Positions 45,911 to 58,238 of a DNA stretch of 64,000 nt are shown piece by piece. The position numbers and the translations under genes were made by a program. The DNA comes from Arenicola marina (taxonomy: Eukaryota; Annelida; Polychaeta; Arenicolidae): contig OZ025248.1 in NCBI GenBank assembly GCA_964019135.1, positions 30,125,670 through 30,189,669 on the forward strand, read 5' to 3'. The notes under the pieces were generated by a model. The model made no database searches and had not been told where the DNA came from. It worked only from the letters and a program-made list of their open reading frames with translations. Positions within the stretch are counted from its first letter, which is position 1; every line of letters starts with the position of its first letter.

Positions 45911-48194
45911 TGGTAATTGAGTCCACAACAAAAATTAGGTATTGGTGGTTCAATATAATTAAAGTGTTACACCTGAAATAACATTGAAAACCGGCCTCTT
46001 CACTCAAAAATACTTGAGGGAGGGGGTCCGCTCTGAATCAGCCTCTACATGTCATCTTGTTAGAAACCTGTAACGACCTTGCATCCTAGATATGCTTTAT
46101 AACGCATTAGGTGGTCATTGTCAATATGGCTGCTATGGAACTTTTCTGACTTTTTTTTTGTTTTTTCGTAATATTCCTTGGGTTTCGTAGCTCCCCTGAA
46201 GCGATTCTTGGGACCAATCGGTTTCATTCAAGGGGCTAGCTTTGGATGTTTCATATGAACTTATGCAAATGCAGGCAACATTCAAATCAAAACATCGACA
46301 TCATTCCATGATGACCAACACCTATTGAGACATGGGGGGGGGGGGGTGGTAGAGGGGATACCCCATCTAAATCGCGAATCCCCAAGAATTAGGGAGCGTA
46401 ATAAAACATCTCCTAGATGAGGACTGCTAAAAAATGTGAGCGAAAAAACACCTTATGACCGGCGATGTCGCGAATATGGAATAATTCACAGACTACAACA
46501 ACGGATCACGGTAAATGGGGAAAGAATCTTCGCTTTGGACCAGAAATTGTGCGAATGACGATCCCCAAACTTGCCAACAGCAAATCGCGAATCATCAAGA
46601 ATTCCTGGATGCCAATCGCGGAGATCGGAAATGGTACCCCCCCCCCCCCCCCCTCTCCCATCCAGAAGGCAGTCGATGACAAAATGACTATGCATAAGCA
46701 TAATTTTCTGAGCTGGAGCATGCGAGGAAATTGTACTTGTTAATTATGACATTTAATTAAACTTATCCAATTAGTGGTTATCGACATTTTGATGCATACA
46801 ATTTAGTTTAGGACATAAACGTGACGTGGACTCCAGATGACTTTTAGTATAAGGATGTCACCATTATGGCTATTGGCGAGATCTACCAGTCAACAGCTAA
46901 CGTATTGGTGCTTTATATTTGCTAATTAGCACCTGCATAAAGTTCACATGTAGACAAGCACCTCGATCATATAGCCTGTGGTGTATTAGTCCAACCCCTC
47001 CCCCCTCCTCCCTGCAGGCCCCCTGCTCCACCCACCCTGACCCTTAACGCAGGTGGCAGTAGCATGGCCTTCTCTGCCTGATACAGTTCCACTTTGCACT
47101 TAATCCATGCCATTTTCGAGCGGTTGACCTTCATTTATAATTTAAAACTCTTTCATTAACCGCCCTAGCGCATGGTGTTCACAACACGGTACAGGCGCGG
47201 GTCGCTTGGGGGTGAGCGCGGTAATGGGGATCTATGATGGTGTAAAGAGTAGGGGTATAGGTTGTCTATTTCTGAGAGATCATGCGAAAATGACTCGAAA
47301 GCAGGGCTACACGTGCGACACAACTTCATGAGTGGCTGTCTGAAAATGATACCCCCCCCCCTTTCCACCCCCACCCCTCACCCAGCTTCTGCCGTCACCC
47401 TTCTCTCCGCCTCTCCACCACCCGCCCTACACCATGAATCCCCTCCCCCCCCCGCCAGCCATGGACGAGGAGGGAGAGGAGAGCGGCGGGGGGGGGGGGG
47501 GGCGGGTAAAGCGGAAGTGACAGATAACCTGCCATTTGTATGCATGGTGTTAATTACCTCTCGGCTACAGAAATCCTCACTAAGTGACTCGTCATCCACA
47601 GGACTATTCTCTATCGGTACTTATTATGTAACCTACTTGAATAGTGCCCGCCCCCCCCACCCCATCGATTGGTACGCACAGGGTGTGTCATGCAGCCTGC
47701 TCTGTCAGGCAATGGTGTTTAAGTAACACTCAAAATACTATATGTGAATATCTGACAATATGGCATATTTTATTTAATATTATGGGTCAAGTATCTATAT
47801 TGGGAATTATATTTCGTTTTATTATTCTTAGGTCCTATCTTACTAAAGTTGGTAATCGTATTAGGCGATCGATAATCCCAAGGTTGGCTACCATTCGTTC
47901 CCGATGTGATATTATTTTTCTTTTTGTGTTGTACTAGGTTACTATAATAAGGAAACAAACAACAACGACCTCTAGCAGATGTCGATTAATTTCATAAATT
48001 TTTGTATGGATAAAATACAATACCCACCTTGTTTCACGAGCTGATGAGGCTGACGTGGGTTCCAAATATTTCAATGGGATGAGATTTCAGGTGGTCACTT
48101 ACATGCAAATGCGTTGCTGTGAACATGTTATAATAAATAACTTTTATATTAAGATGATTCTGAAAAAAGGACACAAGCGATAATGAAAAATAAT
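45911..48194. other. Non-genic stretch with several C/G runs
   Basis: G or C runs at about 46334, 46637, 47351 and 47491. A pair of short similar pieces (aaatcgcgaatc-caagaatt) occurs near 46370 and 46580. No gene was recognised. Confidence 0.5.
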
Positions 48195-48302
48195 TAAATT
48201 GCACATACATGATACTGGAAAAACTTAAATTGTACATATATGATATTGGAAAGACCTAAATTGTACATAAATGAGACTGAAAACAACTTAAATTGTATAT
48301 AA
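48195..48302. repeat. ~31-bp AT-rich repeat, 3-4 units
   Basis: The phrase taaattgtacatatatgata and close variants begin about every 31-32 bp, each followed by a purine-rich spacer. Confidence 0.75.
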
Positions 48303-50481
48303 AGTATAAATAAACACCGTTACTGCACAGTATGCACAGTATAATTAATTACATTGGTATATAAATTTCCATACACTAAAAGATGTATCAAAAGTGCATT
48401 AAGTTGTGTATTTGTTAAGTTTTTTGTATGATTGAAGATGTCAGAGCAGGAAAAAAATGCTGTTAAAGACTTGGTGTTGCATATTGTGCCTCCCAGTGTG
48501 AGGAAAGTACCTTGCACCAGGAAATTAAGGAATTCCAGAACGGAGTTATCGAGCAGGGTTTGGGCCCGACGTTTTGCATAATAAACAAGCATTACGTTGT
48601 CATGGATATTGAGTAAGAATTAAATAGGAGGTCTCCGCCTTTTCTTTTGGCGTGCATGTGAGTCACCAATGGCTTTATTCGCGAATTGGGTTGAGATCTA
48701 GAGAACCGGATTCAACCGGCAATCTATCACAGGATCCTGGACTGACGCCAAGGGACCCATACACATGCCACAAATTGATGTCAAAGTCACAATTTACCCC
48801 GCACCCTTTATTACCAATTGACAACAAAATTTGTCAGTCTGTCGATATCATAGCGATCCGTCATCTTGTGGTCTCACACCACCAATTAAAGTTGTCCGCG
48901 CAGAGGTCGCATAAGCGCGTTTGAGCCGATTCCTTACTTTATCATTCTTACTTTCGTCATTTGACCTCACGTCATCAAGGACATCAGTGTCAATCCTCAC
49001 TCACCGATTTGTCCTACAGAAGCCCCCCCCCCCTTAGGCCTACATGACTTAACTGGTAACCGGCGGGATTTAAGCACAGATTTAATACAGACGTGGGCAG
49101 GGGGCCGTAAAAATATAAATAGCGGGTAGAGGGGGTGGGGGGGGGGTCTACAACAAACAAGAGGCGAAAAATGTAGTATAATGTGCACTTCACGCTTAAA
49201 AAAAGTTTGGGGGCGGGGGTGTCCGGACAACCTGGGTTGCCCCCTTTCCCTGAATTTTATACACCAGTGATATCCATAACGCTGTTTGCTAATTGATACT
49301 TATAGCATTCATTATACGTTCGGGCGGGAGAGTGGTATAACTGAAGAGGGGAGGGGGGGGGGGGTGGGTACAATATGAAGTCAGAGACATGAACCGCCCC
49401 TCACCAACTAAAATAGCCCAAACCCCACATTTGAGCTCTTAACGTGAGAAACGTTGCCACGGATAACAACCTGTCTCACAAGTAACCCCGACATATCATG
49501 TTCCACCTGAGGACAGTAATTGTGACCTAGTGAACCCAGGGTAAGGTCTAATAGAATTCGACCGGCTGCTTCCCTGGTAAAACATCTCATACACCTTGCT
49601 TCCGACCTTATTAAAATTAAGCAACATTATTTTATTTTGGGATAAAAAAATGTAAGTAAAAGTTGACAGTTCTTAGAAATAAATAATTTAACCGGTACAC
49701 CTGGCTGCTGACTGTGGAAGGGGTCATTTCTCTACGAGCGCCCTTCTACACCATCACCGCATTTTATATTCATGTTTAACTGCCTCTTGGGAAAATGTCA
49801 TCAAAACGCTTCATAAAACAGTCCGCATGGTCTGTTCCGGTCACGCCAACAGACCGATCTAGACCACGACACAAAGCGCCGCCCGCGCTTGAGTTCTGTT
49901 TCCTATCTCGTGAGTTTGAAATTGACAATCGTAGCTGATGGTAGGTACACGTGAGAAGTACTCGTCTCTGAAACTGACAACAAAGTGACATGCTCCTTTG
50001 TGTGTCCGACTTGTTTGTCCGACATAGCGCACGTGGAAGACCTTTTTTCACCACATGATTGATTAAAAGGCAACATTGACGTCAGTGAATGATTGACTGC
50101 CTGAATCGGTCTATCCTACTGGCCCCATGTGGAAAAAACTTTAACGCGCCTAGGACCGTCATGTGGACTGGGGCTTACACCAGCCAGGATAACAGCAATA
50201 TGAGTCGTTCTCACACGATAAAACTACCCATTGTTTCAGTATAGCTCACGTATTACTCACGCCTCCCTGCAAAAAACAAATTTAATGGAATATGAATTCC
50301 CCATAGGACGAAAGAGGACCCCCCCCCCGCCACCCCTTCCAATCATGGCCAATGCGGTCTTCCCTTTAATGCTAAATAAGTTGTATATCCCGTTAATGGT
50401 AAGCCAGCCGAACATTTTGGAGTTAAACTTAATGGTATCGAGGCTGCCTGAGAGCTCAACACCCGACAACGAAACTCTCAA
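48303..50481. other. Non-genic stretch, nothing recognised
   Basis: Unique DNA with G or C runs near 49022, 49138, 49354 and 50321 and one TGACGTCA at 50077. A 90-aa minus-strand frame at 48320-48592 could not be assigned. Confidence 0.5.
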
Positions 50482-51018
50482 ATGGCCAACTCTAACGATG
50501 ACCATGCCAAGGGTTCAGTAGCCGCATGTCTTTGGACCAGGGCCGGCGGCCGCCCGGTATACTCAAGTTCTCCGGGACCCATCGGTCGGGCTACGCCGAA
50601 TGTCAATGAAATGTTCACACCGGTCGTGTCCGGTTCATTTATAGGCAATGCAACCAGCCTAGACAGTCACCTTTCAATCAGCCGCCATTTTCTCCAGAAT
50701 CGATCTCCCGACAGAGGGCGTTCCGCTTACGCTATAGTCCCTCTGCCCTACGTCAAATTGAACCATCAAAATTATCCTTCATACGCGAAAATTGAAAATG
50801 AATCTAATCGAAGATATATTCTCAGTTTAGCTTCAAATACAACACTGTATAGCATTTACCGTCCTACTGGAAGAATTCCTTTGATTTTGATCGATGAGAA
50901 GCCATATGTTGCTCGCACAGCGCTCCAGAATGTCCTGTGCTGTTTTGAACGGGGCACATCGACATACCGATTGGATGCGCGCGCACCCGACCCGGGCGAA
51001 AGACGTGTCGGGCGGTAA
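50482..51018 (+). CDS. Hypothetical open frame, 178 codons, unrecognised
   Basis: This is the longest frame outside the receptor that is not explained by a tandem repeat or the assembly gap. Its composition is mixed, with no signal peptide, no membrane segment and no motif that I recognise. There is no obvious promoter or poly(A) signal, and codon use does not stand out. It may be chance or part of an unrecognised exon. Confidence 0.12.
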   Translation: MANSNDDHAKGSVAACLWTRAGGRPVYSSSPGPIGRATPNVNEMFTPVVSGSFIGNATSLDSHLSISRHFLQNRSPDRGRSAYAIVPLPYVKLNHQNYPSYAKIENESNRRYILSLASNTTLYSIYRPTGRIPLILIDEKPYVARTALQNVLCCFERGTSTYRLDARAPDPGERRVGR

Positions 51019-51439
51019 ACCGATGCGTAACGTGCGTATTCGGTCCACCTTGGGGATACACCCAGGTTACCAAAGAAATGCGCCCAGTGACACTATTTCA
51101 ATGATTGATGTAGTTGCATTTTCTCATTTATCATTCTCCTGAACATTACTTTGTGCGCGGCCATTTGACAGTACGGTAGGTGTCCAGGGCGATGTATTAA
51201 TAATCGAATGTGGTGGGGGTCTGTCTGTGCGGCAAAACTGTTTGCGGGGCACACAACTAGTTATATATATATATATATATCCGAGTAATGTGCGGCGTGG
51301 GCGTCAAATTGTCTAACGCCTTGGGCCAATATTCCGGTGAAGTTACATTCTCAGCAAAGTGTTGTGGCATTAGTCGTAATACATAGTCTGGGTCCAACGA
51401 AGTTTATTAACACAATGCTGACGTCCCTGTCATTCACAT
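51019..51439. other. Non-genic stretch with a short TA repeat
   Basis: A (TA)n run lies at about 51262-51280. Nothing else was recognised. Confidence 0.5.
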
Positions 51440-51443
51440 TTAA

Positions 51444-52497
51444 GGTAAGCCACCCATAATGAGCCTCGGCGATTTTAAGTCGACCTCGGTAAACATCGGC
51501 AAATATTGGCGGGCTGTAGCCCTGATATTTTAGGCAGTCTTAATGAAACATAGCACGAATAAAACACAGCAAACGAAGTGGTGACATAGGTAAAATAAAT
51601 AGAACATCGTATAATAAGCTTCGGCGATTTAGAGAAGACCTCGGTAAACATCGACAAACATCGGCGGGTGTCAGTGAAAGGGGAATCCCTAACTCGTTAC
51701 GTCATTCACAGGGGATCCCCATTTCGTGATATCATTCACAGGGTATTTCCCCGAGAATAGCTCTTCACGTGATAAATTCCGAATATTCAAGAAAAAAACA
51801 TGGAGGAAACGTGTAAATAGTTCAGAAAACATTCGTATGGATCATAATTATATCGGAGACCATTATATATAACCAGATTTATTAAAATGTGAGCACAAGG
51901 CGTAAATTACTGATAATTGGTGTGAAATAAGCTGCTCCAAAAAATATTTTTGAAATAACATTTTCAAGTTTCAAGACGTGTTTATCGGAAAATTTGCACG
52001 GCTACCTGTATTTTTCTTTATTTTTATTACAAGAACTATGTTTTTAGAAGGTTTTGAACGTGGTTTAGTGTCCAGATTTTCATTTTTGATGAAATTATAG
52101 ACAATTTTGTGAAGGTGGTGATTTCGAATTTTGGCAAAAACGGTCCTGTTTTTGCATAACTGCACTTTATTATTGCCATTCTGCTATTTTTTGTGGTTAC
52201 TATTTACATTGTTGAATATCATTCCTGTATTGCACTAGGTTTAGGCTTTCCAAAGAACTATTACTGATGATAATGACTTAATATTGAGCTGAATTGTAGC
52301 AAAATTACATATTCGTGGTAGGTGTCAAGTTTTGGTCATTTTGCAAAATATGGGTATACTTGGAAAATGGAGAATATTTTTTTAACGGGACGGTAAAGTA
52401 TCCTCAAAATTCACCAGAAGGTGTGTAATTGGGTATACTTTCATAAAATAATCACAAATACAGAGTTCTTTTACCTTGCTATTATGGGTGGCTTACC
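51444..52497. mobile_element. Non-autonomous TTAA element, 1054 bp, 17-bp perfect TIRs
   Basis: The left end ggtaagccacccataat (51444-51460) is the exact inverse of the right end (52481-52497). TTAA directly abuts both ends (51440-51443 and 52498-52501), the target duplication of piggyBac and Kolobok families. The interior lacks any frame above about 65 codons, so it cannot encode a transposase. An internal direct repeat (cctcggtaaacatcg) occurs near 51484 and 51639. The GG-start end is less like piggyBac (usually CC) and fits Kolobok or another TTAA family better, which is an inference. Confidence 0.85.
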
Positions 52498-52501
52498 TTA
52501 A

Positions 52502-53129
52502 AGGAATACCTGTTTCCATTGATAACATAGATAACGGGTCGTTTTCTATTTATGGAACCACTTTTAGTACTGTGAATGAATTATCGGGGGTTTTAAACCG
52601 AAAAAAAGCCATACGGTGATGACAAAGCACTTTAGTCCTGCTGCCCCCCCCCCCCCCCGCCCCGTGACTTTAACTTTATCTCGGGGTGCCGCAAACCGCA
52701 GACCGTCTTTCCACAATAATGCCTGTTATTGGTATACCATTCATTTGGGCCATCATGTTTTCGGATTAGTGGTGTGTTACATGCTGTTTTAGGTTCCCTC
52801 TGCAGCTTTGCGCATCTGCCGATATACTTCAGAGAGAGGCAAAAACAACATTCATTATATGTACACACGTATCAGTTATCTAATTAACCGACGGTTCCAT
52901 ACATAACGATAATCATATACTGGAAATAAAAATTTAAATTTTGACTTAGTTTTTAAATGAGCGGTTTTTAAAATCGTTCAACCAGTTTGCACAGTTGACT
53001 GGAACAACCTACACAACCAAAGTCTGAATATACACGCGTGCATACATATAAAATCCATTTTTTGCGTGAACGAACTGTCGAGCCTTTAATTCATTCAAAC
53101 CCTGTTTGTTTAACAGTAAACGTCACTGA
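52502..53129. other. Non-genic stretch with a poly-C run
   Basis: A C run of about 15 at 52643-52657. No gene was recognised. Confidence 0.5.
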
Positions 53130-54830
53130 GCAGTGATAGAACCAGTTATCAAAGCCAAGAAAGAAAAAAAAAGACACATGCAACACAACTTAAATCCAAC
53201 AATCACGTCTCTGTTACAACTGAGGCTGGCGAGAAAAGAAGTGCAAAAAACATCCCATCAATACTGGATAAACCTCTGCGAGGAGATTCATGGCGCTTCT
53301 GGCATAGGTAATCTGCTGGCAATGTACACTGGAATTAAGAAAGTCATGGGCCTTACGGTCACTAAAACAGCCCTATTGTAGTCACTCTATGGCCAGGTGA
53401 TTACTGATCGTAGCAAACAGTTGTCTCGCTGGGTGAAACATTATGCCTCACTGAACGCGCTGAACGTCTCATGTATCGACAGCGGCGCTGAACGCATTAC
53501 CTCGACTGCCGGTCATGAACGATCTCGACAGAGTTTTCTCAGTTTTCGAGCTGGGTGTTGCAATCGATTCCTTGGCTAGCGGGAAATCGCCTGGAAATGA
53601 CAAGATCACTGCTAAAGTAATAAAGTCAACTGCTCCTCCTTTTTGTAACAACGGCCATGTCCAACAGGACATGCGTGATGCAACTATAGTTACGCTATAC
53701 AAAAACAAAAGTTGATTGCAGCAATGACCGCGGAATATCACTCTTAAGTGTTACTGGTAAGCTCTTCGGCAGAATTGCCTTAACGAGACTGGAACTCCTT
53801 GCGAACAGAGTGTATCCTGAAGCGCAGTGCAGTTTCAGATCCGGACGATCCACTGTTGATATAATATTCTCGTGTGCGTCAACTTGCAGAGAAATGTAGA
53901 CAGCAGTAAAAGCCCCTCTACCTTGCTTTTGTTGATCTCACCAAGGCTTTTGATACTGTCAGCGATTGCATAAAGTCTTGGAGTTTTTTGGCTACCCCCG
54001 CAGACTGGTCAACTGTATTCGATCCTGTGATGAACACTCGTTCAGGACAGTACAGTTCGACGGATCTACATCCGAGAGCTTCCAAGTCAGAATTGGCGTG
54101 AAGCAGGGTTGTGTTCTTGCACCAACTTTATTCGGGATCCTTTTCTCTATGCTCCTTTCGCACGCTTTTATGAGGACACGGAGAGTGTTTACTGGCACAC
54201 AAGATCGGACGGAAAGTTGTTCAACCTTGCTAGACAGCTAAGCTTAACCTTGCTAAGTCCAAGCTTCCTAATGGGAACTGCTATTCGCTGACGACGCAGC
54301 GCTGGTTGCACATTCAGAAAGCCAGCTACAGAGACTCATGGATCGACTCTCCAATGCGTATGGTTTATTTGTTTTGATTATAAGTGTAAACCAAAAGTAA
54401 TACTGAGCCAACGGCTATCACACCGCCAGTGATTACACTGAATAATATGCCTTTCGGGGTGGTAAATAAGTGTTGTTACCTGGGAAGTACCGTCACGAAT
54501 AATCTATCCCTGGACGAGGAAATGAACACTCGCATTGGGAAGGCAGCCATCATCTTAGGTAGGTTGAACAAGCGGCAAAATTCAAAACTAACCATTCGCA
54601 CCATAATGCTAATCTACAGGGCGTGTGTTCTAAGCAGCCAGCTGTAGGCCTATGGCAGTGCAACGCGGACCATATATTATAGCCAAGAAATGTTCGAATT
54701 CGAATTCTTGGGAGGATCTAGCATCCCAAAAGAGGGGATGGGTACGTCTCGTGCGAGAGGGAATGGCCCACCACGACGAGATCTGGAGAAACTGGATTTG
54801 AAACGCTAATCTAAGCGTCCAGTGAGTATA
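53130..54830 (+). mobile_element. Decayed LINE reverse transcriptase (RTE/BovB-like style)
   Basis: Plus-strand frames show, in order, a pre-RT region (YWINLCEEIHGASGIGN, ITDRSKQLSRWVKHY), the fingers block (LASGKSPGNDKI), RGISLLSVTGK-like wording, CSFRSGRSTVDIIFS, motif A (FVDLTKAFDTVS), motif B (GVKQGCVLAPTLFG), motif C (LFADDAALVAHS, about 54282-54320) and the thumb block (YLGSTVTNNLSLDEEMNTR, from 54477). At least half a dozen frame changes or stops separate these pieces, so it is inactive. No endonuclease domain remains upstream, and the 3' end fades near 54830. The clade is judged from wording alone and is uncertain. Confidence 0.85.
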
Positions 54831-55770
54831 GAACCTAGACTGCGGTAAGCTCTTTCGGTCACAGACAGGCTCATTTAGTCATAACCGCAAATGCCGCCAA
54901 ACAAATCTTACTACTTAAACCAACACAAAAGCTGCAAATGCATCGTATTTCGAACTGATGCCAACCAGCCAACCAACCAAGTGCACATGAACCTAAACCT
55001 ACAAAATATATGCATCCTTACATACAGGACATCTATAAAGAGTACAGTATGGTCTATCATAGGCAGTAGCACCTGTAGCTACCTGTCAAAGATGGCTATA
55101 TAGTGTTGTATCCCCGCGCAAGGTCCGTTTTGGAAGGACTACAAGTTGTGGTACTTGATTAAAATCGCCGAGGTTTCGATCAGATCACTTCCTGTGGTGC
55201 TAGACTATTTGCAAGGTTTTGGGTTGATCAATCTTGCGTCTGTCTGCACTCAGCCTTAATTAGCCAAATGTCTTTTTATCTCTCTCTCTCTTACAGACAG
55301 TGGCGCTGCCAGATGTAAAATGAGACAATACTGTCTGACCCACGTAACAGAAAACCAGACAGAAGCCGCATTCATGTTTGGCATTGTCCAAAGACCGAAA
55401 ACGATGGGCAGCATCCGGGCCTCATAATAACGCCCCCCCCCCCACAACCCCCAGCACACCCACCCACCCACTCCTTCTCCCCACTATTCTCCTCTATATA
55501 TATGTATACTGCAGAGACCCACTGTCAACACACTTGTCGGAGTTTGGGTCCCTGTTGTTCGGGCTGTCAGCGGACCAGTCTGAAGAGGGAGCGATCCCTG
55601 GAGACAATTGTCGGGCGGAGATTGCCAGCTGTTTACAGCCGGTCTCGGGTTGACAGGGACAGTGGTCGGAGACGGATGAGCGGGCTGGGTGTGAGGGTAA
55701 AGGGTGGGGGGAAGGTGGGGGGTGCTGGGTGCTTGGGATATCGTTCATATGCAGCAGTACTGAAGCGAAT
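54831..55770. other. Non-genic stretch, nothing recognised
   Basis: Unique DNA with a C run at 55432-55444 and short CCCA repeats to 55470. No gene was recognised. Confidence 0.5.
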
Positions 55771-56026
55771 GGCGGTCACTGGCTGGACATGGCTGTCACT
55801 GGCAGGACATGGCGGTCACTGGCTGGACATAGGGGTCACTGGCTGGACATAGCGGGCACTGGCTGGACATGGCGGTCACTGGCTGGACATGGCGGGCACT
55901 GGCTGAACATGGCGGTCACTGGCTGGACATGGGGGTCACTGGCTGGACATGGCGGGCACTGGCTGGACATGGCGGTCACTGGCTGGACACGGCGGTCACT
56001 GGCTGGACATGGCGGGCACTGGCTTG
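55771..56026 (+). repeat. 20-bp minisatellite, about 13 units
   Basis: The unit ggcggtcactggctggacat is repeated with exact 20-bp phase and few point variants (aggggtcact, agcgggcact). The plus-strand frame rich in Gly-His-Trp-Leu is an artefact. Confidence 0.95.
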
Positions 56027-57249
56027 ACCCAAATAAAAGCTAATAATGCTTACCTCAAACCAGTTTCTGGAGAACTACTCACGGGAAACATGCTCACCAG
56101 ATAATTTTCTTGTAGGAGTGTCATGCAAGAGGTTCAACAACGTTGCATGTGCGTAATATGCAGATACATAACACCCTCAAATGTTCAGCGCATAATTTAG
56201 AGTTGAAGCAGGCCAACATAAAGGGGAAGAACCAAAACTGTCCGTACTGTGAAAGCCGAATATCACATGCCATGATATGTCAGCTGTACATAAACCTCAA
56301 ACACAGATACCTCCCGCCATGGCCTCCGAAATATCCTACAACAAACAACTTTATTACACTGTTAAATCTGGTGATCAGAAGGTTAGTCGTAACCTGACTG
56401 CATTTATCTATAAAGTTGTTGCTGATCCTGAAGAAAACTTAATTCATGAGCCATTATAACTACCATTACGAGTTCATCTTGATTATCAGTAAACATCTTT
56501 TGTTCATTGCACTCACATCGGTTTAATTAAGTTTGTAAATATGCACGTATTATAGGCGTTGGCCCTAGGATATATATATATATAATATGCGGGGAAGTTT
56601 ATCACGGGGGACTTGAATGTCAAGGCTCACACGTGGAAATCCTATCTCGACTCCCCGTATCAGATGATTTTACCAGGTTTTGGTTTGCTTATACTAGAAA
56701 ATATCTGCTGATGATGACCACAAGAATCAGAGCATAATCACCTTATTACAGTTTTTCATGGTGCGTAATCTGATGCGGAATGATGTGGCGTAAAATATCC
56801 TTATTTTACAGTTCGAGCCGGGCGGTTTTGGCCGCTGACCACAGAAAATTAGTTCTAAGTAGCACTATACCGTGTGGCTGCCTGCATGGCGGGCGACAAG
56901 AGTCGAAACGATTAGCGCCCCCCTAAGTGAATGGAGACGGCGGTGCCTGTCGAGGGTGGCGAAGATGGAAGGGAGGAGGAGGGAGGGGGAGCGGGGGAGG
57001 GGGAGGGGGAGGGGAGAGGAGGAGGGAGGGGAGGGGAGGGGTGGGGGAGTGGCATCCAGGCGCCGACATCTTGGCTGCTACAGCGACAGGTCCGCAGCGA
57101 ATATTCACGCCGGCAATAACAAGCAATATATAAACGCTTGGCGGAAATTGGTGAGGAGTTCTTCTTTTCATGTCACGGCAGGTGATGAAGGGGGCTTTGT
57201 GTCTGTCAGATTTTGGGCGGGCGGCCTTAATCCCCCATCAAAGTGGAGT
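56027..57249. other. Non-genic stretch before the gap
   Basis: A small frame near 56143-56460 (about 84 and 60 codons in two frames, with a CPYC word) is unassigned. A (TA)n run lies at about 56570, and a G-rich purine tract at 56955-57050. The stretch ends at the N gap. Confidence 0.45.
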
Positions 57250-57449
57250 NNNNNNNNNNNNNNNNNNNNNNNNNNNNNNNNNNNNNNNNNNNNNNNNNNN
57301 NNNNNNNNNNNNNNNNNNNNNNNNNNNNNNNNNNNNNNNNNNNNNNNNNNNNNNNNNNNNNNNNNNNNNNNNNNNNNNNNNNNNNNNNNNNNNNNNNNNN
57401 NNNNNNNNNNNNNNNNNNNNNNNNNNNNNNNNNNNNNNNNNNNNNNNNN
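57250..57449. other. Assembly gap, 200 N
   Basis: Exactly 200 undetermined bases, a size typical of a placeholder gap, so the true distance is unknown. Open frames spanning it are meaningless. Confidence 0.98.
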
Positions 57450-57897
57450 GTCACGGCAGACCGGCCAGCAGGAATCAAGCTATTTCCGCTTGGCGACACC
57501 CTATTTCTGACCCGCCATTGCCGCAGCGGTATCCACCCTCCCTCCCACCAACCAACCCCTCCCCCTCCCCCAGCCCTCTCTGCACCCCCCCCTACCCCAC
57601 CGCCCACACTTACCCCCTTACCCGCCACCTGACCTCTCCGACTGGCCATTTGCCCGCCGCCGCGGCCCCTCCAAGCCATATTCCCTGAGGCCCAGAATCA
57701 AATATCGCTTTGCTCTATCCACTCCCACCAGTTTTCTTGGCCTAATGTATCCCCCCCCCCCGCAAGCACCAACATTATCTCTGTGCACACGGTTCAAATT
57801 GGATCAACCGGCTGGCAGTCATATGTTCGGCTGCAATCGGACTCCGTATCTGGTACCACCAGTCAGGTGTATTGTGTCCTATTTGTATCCTAAATGT
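57450..57897. other. C-rich non-genic stretch after the gap
   Basis: Pyrimidine-rich low-complexity DNA, mainly 57535-57690, with a C run near 57752. No gene was recognised. Confidence 0.5.
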
Positions 57898-58238
57898 TTG
57901 GCATTATGTCATTTGGCATTGTCATTTGGCATTATGTCATTTGTCATGTCATTTGACTTTATGTCATTTGACATTATGTCATTTGGCATTATGCCATTTG
58001 ACAATATGTCATTTGGCATTATGCCATTTGCCATTATGCCATTTGGCATTATGTCATTTGGCATTATGCCATTATGTCATTTGGCATTATGTCATTTGGC
58101 ATTATGCCATTTGGCATTATGCCATTTGGCATTATGCCATTTGGCATTATGCCATTTGGCATTATGCCATTTGGCATTATATCATTTGGCATTATATCAT
58201 TTGGCATTATGTCATTTGGCATTATGTCATTTAGCATT
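57898..58238 (+). repeat. 15-bp minisatellite, about 22 units
   Basis: The unit catttggcattatgc (or atgt) is repeated with a few shortened units at the left. Because 15 is a multiple of three, Ile/Met/Phe-rich frames stay open on the plus strand and mimic a hydrophobic peptide. Confidence 0.95.

Noticed and set aside
48320-48592. 90-codon minus-strand frame considered as another LINE tail
   Set aside because: It lacks the YKLP, FQF or C-terminal KRYIY-type blocks seen in the two clear LINE copies.
56872-57688. Open frames of 130-212 codons crossing the N gap
   Set aside because: They include undetermined bases and cannot be real as assembled.
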